In this document: in pieces, positions 8,801 through 16,221 of the stretch
Layout of the letters: each line of letters starts with the position of its first letter
Position numbering within the stretch: position 1 is the first letter of the stretch
From: CAVSIS01 sp963814875
GTDB lineage: Bacteria; Acidobacteriota; Thermoanaerobaculia; Thermoanaerobaculales; Sulfomarinibacteraceae
NCBI GenBank assembly: GCA_963814875.1
Contig: CAWFFJ010000026.1
Coordinates: 162,766 to 226,765 of the forward strand
DNA length: 64,000 nt
Reading direction: 5' to 3'
Translations under genes and position numbers: made by a program
Notes under the pieces: generated by a model
What the model was told of the DNA's origin: nothing
Seen by the model: the letters and a program-made list of their open reading frames with translations, nothing else
Database searches by the model: none

Positions 8801-11096
8801 TGCGACCTTCAGTCTCTCAACCGACAACGCGCTGGTGGGCGAGGGCATCACCTTCGCCTACACCGGGCCCGTCGCGGCCTCCTCGGTCGAGGGCCTCCAG
8901 ATCAGTGATGCGTCAGCACAGACCCTCGCGGTTTCGATCACACCGGCGCCGTTGAGCCCGCAGATCGGCCAGCAGGTGCTGTTCTCGCTGGCCAGCTTGA
9001 CTGGCGAAGTGCAGTACGCCGACTGGTCGTTCGGCGGCGCTGGCTGCTCCGGTTTCACCGAGACTGCGACCTGCACCGCCGGGCTGTTCAACGCGTGCAA
9101 AGCGATGGCCTACAAGTACGCCTCCGGCGGCGACAAGAGTGTGGCCGTGACCGTCCACTGGGTGGGTGGGGGCAGCGCGACCGCCTCGATGACGCTGACG
9201 GTGCAGAACGTCGGTACCTGCGGCGGCGGCACCACCTGCAGTTATGCGATCAGTCCCTTAAACGCCTCGTACGGACCTGAAGGCGGAAGCGGGACGGTCG
9301 CCGTCAACACCCAGGAGGGCTGCACCTGGACCGCCGTGTCCAACAACTCGTCCTGGATCAGCGTCACCGCCGGCGCGACCGGGTCGGGCAGCGGACAGGT
9401 CGGCTACTCGGTGGGAGTGAATAGCGGTGCGGCCCGAAACGGCACCATGAAGATCGCCGGCAAGACGTTTACGGTCAACCAGTCGTCCGACAGCTCCTCG
9501 AGCACCGACGGGGCGGACGCCTGGTCCTGGACCATCAAGCGCGGATCGACGGTGATCGAGACCAGCGAGTCGCCGATCTTCACCACCGCGTTCGACGAGC
9601 CCGGCAACTACACCGTCACGCTCCAGGTTTCCAACTGCAAGGGCACGAGCACCAAGACGGTGAGCTTCGTCATCACCCAGATCAACGACTACGTCGTCCC
9701 GGCGGTAGCCCATGCCCCGGGCCAGTTCGACACCACCTGGAAGACCGATCTTCGCCTCTTCAATCCGGCAACGGTCAAGATCACAGTCACGCTGGACTTC
9801 CTCGAGGAGGCGCGCCAGAACGTTGGCGTGATTCCCGGTGTGACCTTCGATCTGCAGCCCAAGGGCACGATGGTGATCGACGACGTGCTGACTGTGATCC
9901 CGGGCATCCCGGCCGACTCGAGCAAGGGCGCACTGCGTTTCGGCTTCGAGGGCGGCGGCGGGACCGTGCCGGTGATCATGTCGCGGACCTACAACGACAC
10001 CCCGAACGGGACCTACGGCCAGTACGTGCCGGCGGTGCCGGTGCTGCCGGGCGACGGCGGCGCGCTCTACCTGACCGGGATGGCAGACAACGACCAGTAC
10101 CGGTCGAACCTCGGAGTCGCCAACCTCAGCGGTCGCGACATCGGCGGGCTGACCGCCACCGTGCTCGACGCGGCCGGGAATGAGCTCGGCTCTTATGGCA
10201 TCGGCGTTCCCGCCTACTCGACGATCCAGGTGGTCAACATCGCCCGGGCGGCCGGGGTGACCGGCGGCAACCTCGACCTGTTCTCGGTGCGCCTCGATAC
10301 CAATGGCAACGATGTCACCGCGTACGCCTCGGTGATCGACAACCGGACCGGTGACCCGGTCCTTTACACCCCGGCCGTGCCCAGCGGCAACAAGGTCTAC
10401 CTGCTCGGGGCCGCGCACCTAACAGGGCTGAACGACTCGTTGTGGCGCTCGGACGTCACGTTCTTCAACGAGGCGACCACGAGCACCGAGGTTCGAGTCG
10501 AGTATTTCCCGGACGAGCCTACTGCCTTCCGCTCGCACCTCACGATCCCACTCATGGCGGGCTCGGCGCAGGCCTTTGGCGACATTCTGACCAGCATGGT
10601 CAGCGACGAGAACACCAAGGGTTACCTCGTCCTCGAGGTCACCGGCGACAACGTCCAGCCCCAGGTCGCCGCGCGCACCTACAACCTGGCCGACGACGGC
10701 ACCTACGGCCAGAATGTGCCGCTGTTCTCCTCCGACAAGCTCATTCCGCTGGGCGGCACGGGCCTGCTGCCGGGAGTCTCCAACTCCGCGGTGTCCACGG
10801 ACGGGTTCCGGACCAACCTCGGCCTGCTCAATACCAGCGAGACCGACGCCGCGCAGGTCGACGTGATCATCTACGGCGAGAGCGGCAATATCGTCGGCAG
10901 GATCCCGGGCTACCCGCTCGAGCCGGGCCAGTTCGTCCAGTTCGACGTGTTCAAGGCCGTGCAGCTCGGGGCGTTCGACATGGACGCGTCGATCGAGATC
11001 AAGGTGCTCTCTGGGGGTCCGGTGGCGGCCTACGCGTCGTCGATCGACAACCGCACCGGCGACCCGATCTTCATTCCGGCACTGCTCGGGCGCTGA
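5883..11096 (+). CDS. Giant secreted PKD/BACON multidomain surface protein
   Basis: 1737 residues. A signal peptide (KTSTLRRASLLTMAAATLLA, cleavage near LMAQD) precedes a propeller-like region to about residue 395. Ig/PKD-type beta domains begin near 395, 496 and 590. A Cys-containing module near 685 (PEIGQQVLFTINGVYTEID, later GSGCSGFTQT) recurs near 1018 (PQIGQQVLFSLASLTGEVQ, GAGCSGFTET) and more loosely near 876. Each close copy ends in a BACON domain, near 786 and 1119 (GCTWQATKTGSWISLTG; GCTWTAVSNNSSWISVT). A PKD-like domain follows near 1214. The C-terminal 470 residues alternate two repeat types (starting near 1270, 1393, 1503, 1618). BACON and PKD domains are usually carbohydrate- or mucin-binding, so adhesion is the likely role. 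ATG 5883 has GGAGG upstream. Confidence 0.8.
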   Translation: MKTSTLRRASLLTMAAATLLATSVTPLMAQDCLQWVPPLLHNTSANPSGLPSNPRILGTDVMYWNGAPYLVANNGNNLDLWRISSAQSPGAKIESFFNAGVLGDRDYNLFNFSVCDDCQFGVASFEQLGVVLFSLGTGQNPSFQSNPRKYPTAQSKGAFTFKHNGQQYLLINGMPNGDQDTPKPANLFLFNGLDTSAMTRLARVDVNGSVMTVLGGDYINSASGAYIYVFDASLHGNIFKLVGTGANLTLQYMGSPFVAGYVQSRGFRVDASGTYAAAVWGTNAAIYDISIPDQPAVLEQWTPDPQKQMTSVAIGYPFLWMAQKGSQVARTYDITNPGAPVSLDQGFWDPVLDWNAYGSLYDYDAVFSPDASTLYDGRYSVLEMFSFAACGDITPVANLAISPQPAFPGDSLSVSNTSAGGWTRSAIWITDVQGAIVAGSTTLSSSTPSFLNFTVAADVGTGDSYTAHVAVENDDHPYNPGAPGEQLKNVAISIDRAPEATIGVSPDTVLTGESVTLTASPEGHPTSYNWHISPPQDGQPFDRTGQSTQVTLSQSGTWTFDLTAYYQHTATGGGLYQYVAERQFFVTSVAAAFTVSPSTPLNTQPITLDASPSLPTSGVTLGYEWSVGGATTYNGCPSAKVCVIPGDALNPGQHQITLVVTNLDNGTDQSVAFQNVNVADGSVNPDVTWLPTSPEIGQQVLFTINGVYTEIDGATWNFGGSGCSGFTQTTVCTTSLFNDCKAVAYKYSSGGAKTVSVTVHIGEQDFTATPKTITVQNTGTCSGGSSCSYRLTSISTSFGASGGTGTVSVSTTAGCTWQATKTGSWISLTGNTSGSGSGSIPFSVAANSGSARSGQIAAADQSIAISQAGVGGSADFSLSTTSPKIGDLVTLTVVGSSTPKSWNLGGVNCDGADPTVTCIFNPNLCKQITWRYQSAGVKTITYTDDGNNQVSKTLTVQNTGSCPATCDATSAPPATFSLSTDNALVGEGITFAYTGPVAASSVEGLQISDASAQTLAVSITPAPLSPQIGQQVLFSLASLTGEVQYADWSFGGAGCSGFTETATCTAGLFNACKAMAYKYASGGDKSVAVTVHWVGGGSATASMTLTVQNVGTCGGGTTCSYAISPLNASYGPEGGSGTVAVNTQEGCTWTAVSNNSSWISVTAGATGSGSGQVGYSVGVNSGAARNGTMKIAGKTFTVNQSSDSSSSTDGADAWSWTIKRGSTVIETSESPIFTTAFDEPGNYTVTLQVSNCKGTSTKTVSFVITQINDYVVPAVAHAPGQFDTTWKTDLRLFNPATVKITVTLDFLEEARQNVGVIPGVTFDLQPKGTMVIDDVLTVIPGIPADSSKGALRFGFEGGGGTVPVIMSRTYNDTPNGTYGQYVPAVPVLPGDGGALYLTGMADNDQYRSNLGVANLSGRDIGGLTATVLDAAGNELGSYGIGVPAYSTIQVVNIARAAGVTGGNLDLFSVRLDTNGNDVTAYASVIDNRTGDPVLYTPAVPSGNKVYLLGAAHLTGLNDSLWRSDVTFFNEATTSTEVRVEYFPDEPTAFRSHLTIPLMAGSAQAFGDILTSMVSDENTKGYLVLEVTGDNVQPQVAARTYNLADDGTYGQNVPLFSSDKLIPLGGTGLLPGVSNSAVSTDGFRTNLGLLNTSETDAAQVDVIIYGESGNIVGRIPGYPLEPGQFVQFDVFKAVQLGAFDMDASIEIKVLSGGPVAAYASSIDNRTGDPIFIPALLGR

Positions 11097-11121
11097 CGCC
11101 CGGCCGGCGACAACCGACATC

Positions 11122-11154
11122 AAGGGCGGGGGCCTCGACCCCCCGCCCTTTTCC
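11122..11154 (+). terminator. Rho-independent terminator of the PKD/BACON gene
   Basis: AAGGGCGGGGG (11122-11132), loop CCTCGAC, then CCCCCGCCCTT (11140-11150) running into TTTTCC. It starts 25 bases after the stop codon. Confidence 0.85.
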
Positions 11155-11579
11155 TATGAGGCGCCTTACGGCTGCGTTCAGAGCGCGCCCCGCAACGATC
11201 CCCTGCCGCAGGTTGGTCATGTCTTTGAGCGATTGAGCGCTCCGAAGAGGACGGGATCACGAAGACTCAAGGATGCACCGCAGGCTGCGCGTGCAACCGG
11301 TGGGTCACGATGCTGGAGTATCGGGGAGCGGGTGCAAGGCTCCCCAACGCAAAGCCGCCAGGTCTGTGAGTCGCCAGGCTATCGCAGAGCCGTCGCAGGA
11401 AGGGTTTGGCCTGACAGGTTCCCAGCGGCAGCTTGCTGCAGCCGCCCCTGCGGAGGGCGAGGAGCGGACGAGTGCGGTACCTCGAACTTCCCGATGCGCG
11501 CAGCGCATCGAGGCAGCCCGTAGGGCGCAGGCCCCCGACCGCGCCGCGAGCCTCCCGATGACCCTCCCGGGCCTGAGCC
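11155..11579. other. Gene-free stretch of 425 bases
   Basis: No ORF here has coding character on either strand. Two things are visible. At 11323-11387 there is a stem GGGGAGC/GCTCCCC, the string ACGCAAAGCC, and a small GGCT/AGCC hairpin, an arrangement only loosely reminiscent of a riboswitch. At 11487-11542 lies a copy of the intergenic palindrome repeat described below. Confidence 0.5.
11487..11542. repeat. Intergenic palindromic repeat, copy 1
   Basis: Core hairpin GATGCGC-GCA-GCGCATC (11493-11509), followed by GAGGCAGCCCGTAGGGC and AGGCCCCCGACC. The same order of elements recurs at 30848-30902, where the stem is GACGCGC/GCGCGTC (a paired T-A to C-G change) and the tail again ends AGGCCCCCGAC. 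Two paired differences that keep the stem suggest that structure is under selection. Confidence 0.55.
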
Positions 11580-12419
11580 CTACAGGCTGCCTGGGTCCAG
11601 GATGTCGTCGCCTTCCTCGATCGCCTCGAGCTTACGCGGGTCCATGAACAGTGCCGCGTCCCACGGGCCGTGCTCTGAGGCGGCGATCTTGACCGTGCGG
11701 TTGTGTCCGCTCGGGTTGCCCTTGGCGTCGATGCCCTCCATCAGGACCTGGGATGGCAAGGTGACGTCGCCGACCCTCTGGGTTGCGAGCACGCGATAGC
11801 GCACACCCTCGGCGCCGACCTTGGCGGCGTACTCGAGCGGCGGCTGGAACTCGGCGCCGAGGAAAGAGCCGTCCTTCTTCGACGCGTAGATCTGCCAGGT
11901 CACGTTCATGACCGGGCTGGAGAAGAACTCGCGCTCGAAGACGAGGTCGATCCGCCATGCCGGCTGGCCTTGGAAGGTTGCCTCGGTCACGGCGGTCGGA
12001 GACGTGCCGGCCATGGTGACCGAGAACGGCAGCAGGAGCGGAAACAGCCGCTGGTTGCAGGTGCCGACCGCCATGGCGGGGGTCTGTGGGCGGGTGTCGG
12101 GCTTGCCGCTCATGGTCGCCCAGCCTTCGCCTCCGTTGCGAGCGACCACGACCTGGTTCGGAAGCTCGAGGCGCAGGTGGCTCAGCTCGATCGTGCTGAC
12201 ATAGGCGGTCAAGGTGCTCTGCCGTGTCCGGCCGCTCGCCGTGCTCTCGTCCTCGGACACCACGAGCTTGAGCACGCCGAGCTTGTGAAAGGTGTCAGCC
12301 CCGCCTTCGGCGGTCAGCATGCGCGAGATCGCGGACTCGGGCGAGGGTGCTGCGGCGTGAACGCCGGCTGCGGTGAGGAGGGTCACGGCGAGAACGAACG
12401 GACGGACACGATGCTGCAT
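11580..12419 (-). CDS. Exported protein, possible LolA-like lipoprotein-carrier fold
   Basis: 279 residues. Signal peptide (HRVRPFVLAVTLLTAAGVHA) followed by a single soluble domain with alternating beta-strand character (RQSTLTAYVSTIELSHLRLE; QPAWRIDLVFEREFFSSPV; VGDVTLPSQVLMEG). The order of an N-terminal helix (SAISRMLTAEGGADTFHKLG) and an antiparallel sheet recalls LolA/LolB-type periplasmic proteins, but no signature is decisive. Start: the ATG at 12419 sits six bases after GGAG, whereas an ATG at 12425 would overlap that site. It stands alone; upstream is a 200-base gap with no clear promoter match. Confidence 0.6.
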   Translation of the reverse strand: MQHRVRPFVLAVTLLTAAGVHAAAPSPESAISRMLTAEGGADTFHKLGVLKLVVSEDESTASGRTRQSTLTAYVSTIELSHLRLELPNQVVVARNGGEGWATMSGKPDTRPQTPAMAVGTCNQRLFPLLLPFSVTMAGTSPTAVTEATFQGQPAWRIDLVFEREFFSSPVMNVTWQIYASKKDGSFLGAEFQPPLEYAAKVGAEGVRYRVLATQRVGDVTLPSQVLMEGIDAKGNPSGHNRTVKIAASEHGPWDAALFMDPRKLEAIEEGDDILDPGSL

Positions 12420-12632
12420 GGACATCTCCGGGGGAGGTGCCGATCTGGCACCTCGTTGGGCTTCGAACGGGAGTTATAGCACGCGTCGTGCCAACCGGAG
12501 GGATGGTGGCGGAGGTCGCAGCGTCTTGCGGCGTGACCGCCCGGTAGGCAGAAGCCCTCGCCAGCCCTCAGCCTCTCATCTGCCGTCGAAGGTCTCTGCC
12601 CAACGGGCTCCTGGGTGATAGTCTGGGCCGCG

Positions 12633-13652
12633 ATGGCGCCGGATGGACCTACAGCGGAATCGCTGCACCTCGAGCGGGACGGGGTCGTCCTGAGGCCGTA
12701 CGAGCCCGGCGACGAGGACGGGATCAACGCCGTCTTCAACCGCGTCTTCAGCCTTCGACGCTCGCTCGACGAGTGGCGGTGGAAGTTCCGGGCCGCGCCC
12801 AAGGCGATCGCAGTCGCGACGTCCCAGGGCGAGGTCGTCGCCCATGCGGCCGGGCTCCCGGCGCGGCTGCAGGTCGGTGGGCGGGTGGCGCGGACCCTCC
12901 AGGTGGTCGATACCTTCTCTCTTGCCGGCCACCGGCGCCGGCCCGAGTGGCGCGACCTCTGGGTGAACGTCATGGCCTTGCTCGCGGACGGCATTGGGCG
13001 CTCACAGGGCGTGGACCTGATGGTCGGTTTTCCAGGCGTGAGGGCGCGCCGCCAGGCCGTCGCGCGCTGCGGCTACGATGCAGTTCCTCCGCAGGAGGTC
13101 ACCGTGCTGAGCCGGTCCGGTGCCGCGACGCGTCTGCTCTCGGGCCGGCTCGCCTTCCGCGCCGAGCTTGCGGCCGACCGCGAGCCCCGACTGGACGCCC
13201 TCTGGTCTGCCGCGGCGCCCCGCTACCCGGTCGCCTTCGTGCACGACGCCGAGCACGCCGAGCGGCGCCTCTCCGGCCGGCCGGGCGTGGATTACCACCG
13301 CTTCCTGATCCGGCCGCGCCTGTCGCGGCGTCCGGCGGCATTCGTGGCCTTTCGGATCGCGCCGGAGGCCGTGTACTGGGTCGACCTGGTCTGGGACGGA
13401 CGCTCGGCCGGAGCGATCGAGCTCGCGGCCCACCTGTCCGCGATGCTCGCCGCGAAGGCGGGCGCGCCGTCTGAGGAGATGTGGCTCACCGGCGACCCCG
13501 AGGCGCAGGCGGTGCTCGCCCGGCGCGGCTTCGCCGCGGCGACGGAGCCGCGCGGGATCGCCATGATCCTGCGCGCCCTGGATCCCGACCTCGACCTCGC
13601 CGCCCTCGACGGTCGCTTCCACCTCACCATGGCCGACGCCGACCTCCTGTAG
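12633..13652 (+). CDS. GNAT-superfamily N-acetyltransferase
   Basis: 339 residues with two tandem acetyltransferase-like halves. The N-terminal half opens VVLRPYEPGDEDGINAVFN and contains QVVDTFSLAGHRRRPEWRDL, the usual position of the acetyl-CoA loop. The strand LMVGFPGVRARRQAVARCGY, where GNAT proteins of this type read 'GFPN...LY..LGF', ends the first domain. A second, more degenerate domain follows (YWVDLVWDGRSAGAIELA; AQAVLARRGFAAATEP). The length and arrangement resemble Eis-like or aminoglycoside-type GNAT proteins, but the substrate cannot be told. No strong Shine-Dalgarno is visible at ATG 12633; a GTG at 12615 would add six residues. No operon partner. Confidence 0.65.
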   Translation: MAPDGPTAESLHLERDGVVLRPYEPGDEDGINAVFNRVFSLRRSLDEWRWKFRAAPKAIAVATSQGEVVAHAAGLPARLQVGGRVARTLQVVDTFSLAGHRRRPEWRDLWVNVMALLADGIGRSQGVDLMVGFPGVRARRQAVARCGYDAVPPQEVTVLSRSGAATRLLSGRLAFRAELAADREPRLDALWSAAAPRYPVAFVHDAEHAERRLSGRPGVDYHRFLIRPRLSRRPAAFVAFRIAPEAVYWVDLVWDGRSAGAIELAAHLSAMLAAKAGAPSEEMWLTGDPEAQAVLARRGFAAATEPRGIAMILRALDPDLDLAALDGRFHLTMADADLL

Positions 13653-13733
13653 GGAGACGGCGGGGCGCCGGCCCACGCAGGTCGTCAATGGTGGCGGTGC
13701 AGTCGGGGGCCATCGCCTCCGTCCTCTCCCTCC

Positions 13734-13750
13734 GATGGGCTTCGCCCATC
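13734..13750. repeat. Intergenic palindrome, GATGGGC/GCCCATC form
   Basis: GATGGGC-TTC-GCCCATC followed by CTG. It shares the outer GAT...ATCCTG frame of the copies at 30758 and 44555 but has a different inner stem that still pairs perfectly. It lies between the convergent GNAT and sfsA genes. Confidence 0.4.
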
Positions 13751-13787
13751 CTGTTGGACGGGCTGTCGAGAGGGGCAGAGGGAAGCT

Positions 13788-14582
13788 TCAGTGAGGGTGG
13801 TGGGCGGGCGTGGCGGCCTCGTCATGCCGCCAGGGAAGGAGGCCGCTGAGGGACCATGTCGCGGTCCACGGGCCGTCGGGGGTCGGCTGGGCCTGGAGCA
13901 CTGCCTGTAGCGGCAACACCTCGACGCCCCCGGCGGCTCCGCGGTCGAGCTCGGCGGCGTAGGCGGGATCGATGGTGTGCGCGGCGTCGAACGCGGTGCC
14001 GTCGCCGCGGTGGACGAAGAACACGATCGCGGCGCGGTGTCCCAGCCGCACCATCGCACGCAGCTCCCTCAGGTGCTTGGCGCCGCGTGCGGTGACCGCG
14101 TCCGGGAAGCAGATGACGGGCCCCGAGGACGTGTCGACCCTGAGCGTCGTGTTCTTGACCTCGACGTAGACCGCGCGACCGTCGGCATCCTCGGCGAGGA
14201 CGTCGATGCGGCTCCTCTCCTCGCCGTAGCGGACCTCCGTGCGGACGTTCGAGAGGCCGGGCAGCCCCGGCAGCGCGTCCCGCCGCGCCGCCTCCGCCAC
14301 CACACGGTTTGGGACGCCGGTCTCGACGCCCACCCAGGTGCCGTCCCGGCGGCACGCGACCCAGGTGAAGCGGAGCTTCCGGCGCGGGCTGTCGTTGGGC
14401 TCGAGCAGCACGAGGTCGCCGGGGGCCCAGCAGGTGGCCATGGCGCCGGTGTTGGTGCAGTGGGCGGTGACGACCCGGCCGCCGTCGAGCTCCACGTCGC
14501 ACAGGAAGCGCTGGTAGCGACGCAGGATCTGCCCCGGCACGAGCCCCGTCTTGGTCAACAGGATCGGTGGTGCCTCCGTCAT
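13788..14582 (-). CDS. sfsA: SfsA family DNA/RNA nuclease-like protein
   Basis: 264 residues (the E. coli protein has 234). Diagnostic SfsA motifs in order: HCTNTGAMATCWAPGD, then LEPNDSPRRKLRFTW, then GEERSRIDVLAEDADGR and VYVEVKNTTLR, then CFPDAVTARGAKHLREL. The acidic ID...EVK arrangement is the PD-(D/E)XK-like core; the N-terminal part is the OB-fold nucleic-acid binding half. SfsA was named for stimulating maltose metabolism genes in E. coli, but its true role is unresolved. The start at ATG 14582 agrees with the family N-terminus; an in-frame start 60 bases upstream would add an uncharacteristic tail. The C-terminal 20 residues extend beyond the family. Confidence 0.9.
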   Translation of the reverse strand: MTEAPPILLTKTGLVPGQILRRYQRFLCDVELDGGRVVTAHCTNTGAMATCWAPGDLVLLEPNDSPRRKLRFTWVACRRDGTWVGVETGVPNRVVAEAARRDALPGLPGLSNVRTEVRYGEERSRIDVLAEDADGRAVYVEVKNTTLRVDTSSGPVICFPDAVTARGAKHLRELRAMVRLGHRAAIVFFVHRGDGTAFDAAHTIDPAYAAELDRGAAGGVEVLPLQAVLQAQPTPDGPWTATWSLSGLLPWRHDEAATPAHHPH

Positions 14583-14651
14583 GCGCTGAGTGCGCCCTTT
14601 CTCGTGCGTCCCCGAGGGAGAGTTCGGGTGCGAGTGTGGCACACTCCCGAC

Positions 14652-15083
14652 GTGGGCGCTCCCAGGACCTTTGGCTACCCCAAGCGAACTGTCACCAACG
14701 TATTGGCTGGCTGCCTTACCGTCGGTCCGGCTCTCGCCGCGTTGCTGCTTGGGCGGCCAGATCTAGCTGGAACTTTCGGGTTTCCCCTCTTCGTGCTTGT
14801 GTCACTCGGCCTCGCGACAAAGGTGCATGCCGAGCGAAGGGAGCCCGTCTCATTCTCCATCGACGGCGCTACGCTGTAGGCTGTCTGGCCGACCGAGACC
14901 CGAGCCTCCGACATCGACTCCCTTGAGGTCGAACGAAGCTACTCGCCGTCGCCGTTCTTCCCTCCCGCCGTGCGAGTGGTCGCAGGCGACGTGAGCTTCG
15001 TCGTGTTCAAGGACCTCGAGAGGTTCGAGGAGCTCATGAGTACCCTCGAGTCCGGGCGCGTGAGGGGTGGCCCATGCATGTGA
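14652..15083 (+). pseudogene. Two-TM immunity-like protein gene with one in-frame TAG
   Basis: From the GTG at 14652 the frame encodes two hydrophobic segments (VLAGCLTVGPALAALLL and FGFPLFVLVSLGLATKV), then a short strand VSFSIDGATL and a TAG at 14877-14879. The same frame continues for 68 codons with coherent sequence (AVWPTETRASDIDSLEVERS, then VVAGDVSFVVFKDLERFEEL) to a TGA at 15083. The tail FVVFKDLERFEELMSTLES matches FVIFTNMKGFDAFMEAIRE of the intact gene at 17007, and PLFVLVSLGLA matches its PFFVFVSGLAL. One substitution thus separates it from a full-length 143-residue paralogue. It is a nonsense mutant, a recoded stop or a base-call error. Confidence 0.6.
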
Positions 15084-15137
15084 AAGCGGCGGTGGACCAA
15101 GAGGGGCCGCGGGTCGACGCGTACGAGGGGTGCCTTA

Positions 15138-15166
15138 GTGCCAGGCCCGAGATAACTGTGATAACT
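15138..15166 (+). repeat. Left 29-bp inverted repeat of the transposase unit
   Basis: Starts GTGCCAGGCCCGAG and ends GATAACTGTGATAACT. The inner half is itself a near-direct repeat of GATAACT spaced by GT. It ends 7 bases before the transposase ATG, so it also forms the leader of the gene. Confidence 0.85.
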
Positions 15167-15173
15167 TTGCGCC

Positions 15174-16160
15174 ATGCCGAGGCAGCCGCGCGTCTTTGTC
15201 GAGGGCGGGCTCTACCACGTCTACAACCGCGCCAGCCATGGCGACGACGTCTTCGCCGAGCCCACGGTCGGCCTCAAGTTCGCCGACCTGCTCGAGCGCG
15301 AGATCCGGGCGGACGGGCACCTGGTCTACGCGTGGTGCGTGATGACGAACCACTACCATGTCGTCCTGCGCAGCTCGCCGGTCCCGCTCTCCCGGACCTT
15401 CGGCCAGGTACAGTCGGCCTTCGGCAGATGGCGCAACTGGTCGCTGCAGGCACGCGGGCCGACCTGGCAGAGCCGCTACCAGGCGAAGTTCGTCGAGGAC
15501 GAGGCGTATCTCAGGCAGCTCATCGCCTATGTTCACCTCAATCCCGTCGAGGCGGGAGCTGTGACGGATCCGGCGGACTACGAGCTCAGCGGGCACCGGG
15601 AGGTGCTCGGCCGAGCGACGAAGACCCTCATCGGTCGCGATCTGGTGCTCGCCATCTATGGGTCCACGGAACGTGATGCGATCCGCACCTACCTCGCGTC
15701 CATTTCGGCTTTGAAGGCGGGAGGCGATCGATGGCTGGGTCAACGCCCCGGTCTCCTGCCGTGGTGGGGACGGCAGGTGGACAGGCCCGTTGAACCGCCG
15801 CCGTTGGTTGCGTGGGTCGATGGGTCGGGGAGGCCGAACCGAGTGTCGCGGCCTCGGCTGACCGCAGCGGAGTACGTGGCAGCGGCATGTACCGCGTTGG
15901 GAGTCGAGGTCGCGGAGGTGACCCGGAGAAGCCGTCGAAGCGACGTGGCGAATCTGCGGTTCCTGGTGGTCGGCCTGGGCGTTGAGCGCTGGGGGCAGCG
16001 TGCCGGCGATCTGGCGGGAGTCTTCAACCGGCGGGCGGACTTCGTGTCGTGGTGGGCACGGCGTGCCCGTGAGCGACGGCTCGGAGATGCTGTGTGGGCT
16101 GCTCGGTACGAGGCTCTGGACGAGTCACTGAGGCGGCGGTACGAGGATCCGGAGGGATGA
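15174..16160 (+). CDS. REP-associated tyrosine transposase (Y1, HUH type)
   Basis: 328 residues. N-terminal Y1_Tnp domain: opening RVFVEGGLYHVYNRASHGDD, the HUH pair in WCVMTNHYHVVLRSS (NHYH), and the helix with the likely nucleophile, AYLRQLIAYVHLNPVEAG. These are the marks of RAYT/TnpA_REP proteins, which cut and join single-stranded DNA at palindromic REP sequences. A C-terminal helical region follows (EYVAAACTALGVEVAEVTRR, then NLRFLVVGLGVERWGQRAGD), the DnaA-like/HTH tail common in long RAYTs. The family usually occurs once per genome, flanked by its own REP sequences in inverted orientation, exactly the arrangement here. No truncation is visible, so it may be active. Confidence 0.85.
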   Translation: MPRQPRVFVEGGLYHVYNRASHGDDVFAEPTVGLKFADLLEREIRADGHLVYAWCVMTNHYHVVLRSSPVPLSRTFGQVQSAFGRWRNWSLQARGPTWQSRYQAKFVEDEAYLRQLIAYVHLNPVEAGAVTDPADYELSGHREVLGRATKTLIGRDLVLAIYGSTERDAIRTYLASISALKAGGDRWLGQRPGLLPWWGRQVDRPVEPPPLVAWVDGSGRPNRVSRPRLTAAEYVAAACTALGVEVAEVTRRSRRSDVANLRFLVVGLGVERWGQRAGDLAGVFNRRADFVSWWARRARERRLGDAVWAARYEALDESLRRRYEDPEG

Positions 16161-16161
16161 G

Positions 16162-16190
16162 AGTTATCACAGTTATCTCGGGCCTGGCAC
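16162..16190 (-). repeat. Right 29-bp inverted repeat of the transposase unit
   Basis: Exact reverse complement of 15138-15166. It begins one base after the transposase stop codon, so both repeats hug the gene. Confidence 0.85.
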
Positions 16191-16221
16191 CAAGAACGAG
16201 CGAGACCTCAAGCGGCCCGAC

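Larger units (their letters stand above)
15138..16190 (+). mobile_element. REP-type transposase unit bounded by 29-bp inverted repeats
   Basis: 1053-bp unit containing one Y1/HUH transposase gene between perfect 29-bp inverted repeats at 15138-15166 and 16162-16190. I see no target-site duplication: the outer flanks (GGTGCCTTA and CAAGAACG) differ, as expected for single-strand transposases. It sits between the broken immunity-like gene and the Rhs tip, so it may have separated them from an upstream rhs gene. Confidence 0.75.

Noticed and set aside
11273..11647. 124-codon frame MHRRLRVQPVGHDAG in the gap after the PKD/BACON gene
   Set aside because: No ribosome site or family, low-complexity composition, and it overlaps a palindromic repeat and the 3' end of the LolA-like gene on the other strand.
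15074..15676. 200-codon frame through the left inverted repeat and the transposase
   Set aside because: It is a mirror of the HUH transposase frame; the part before the repeat has no homology, including to Rhs.
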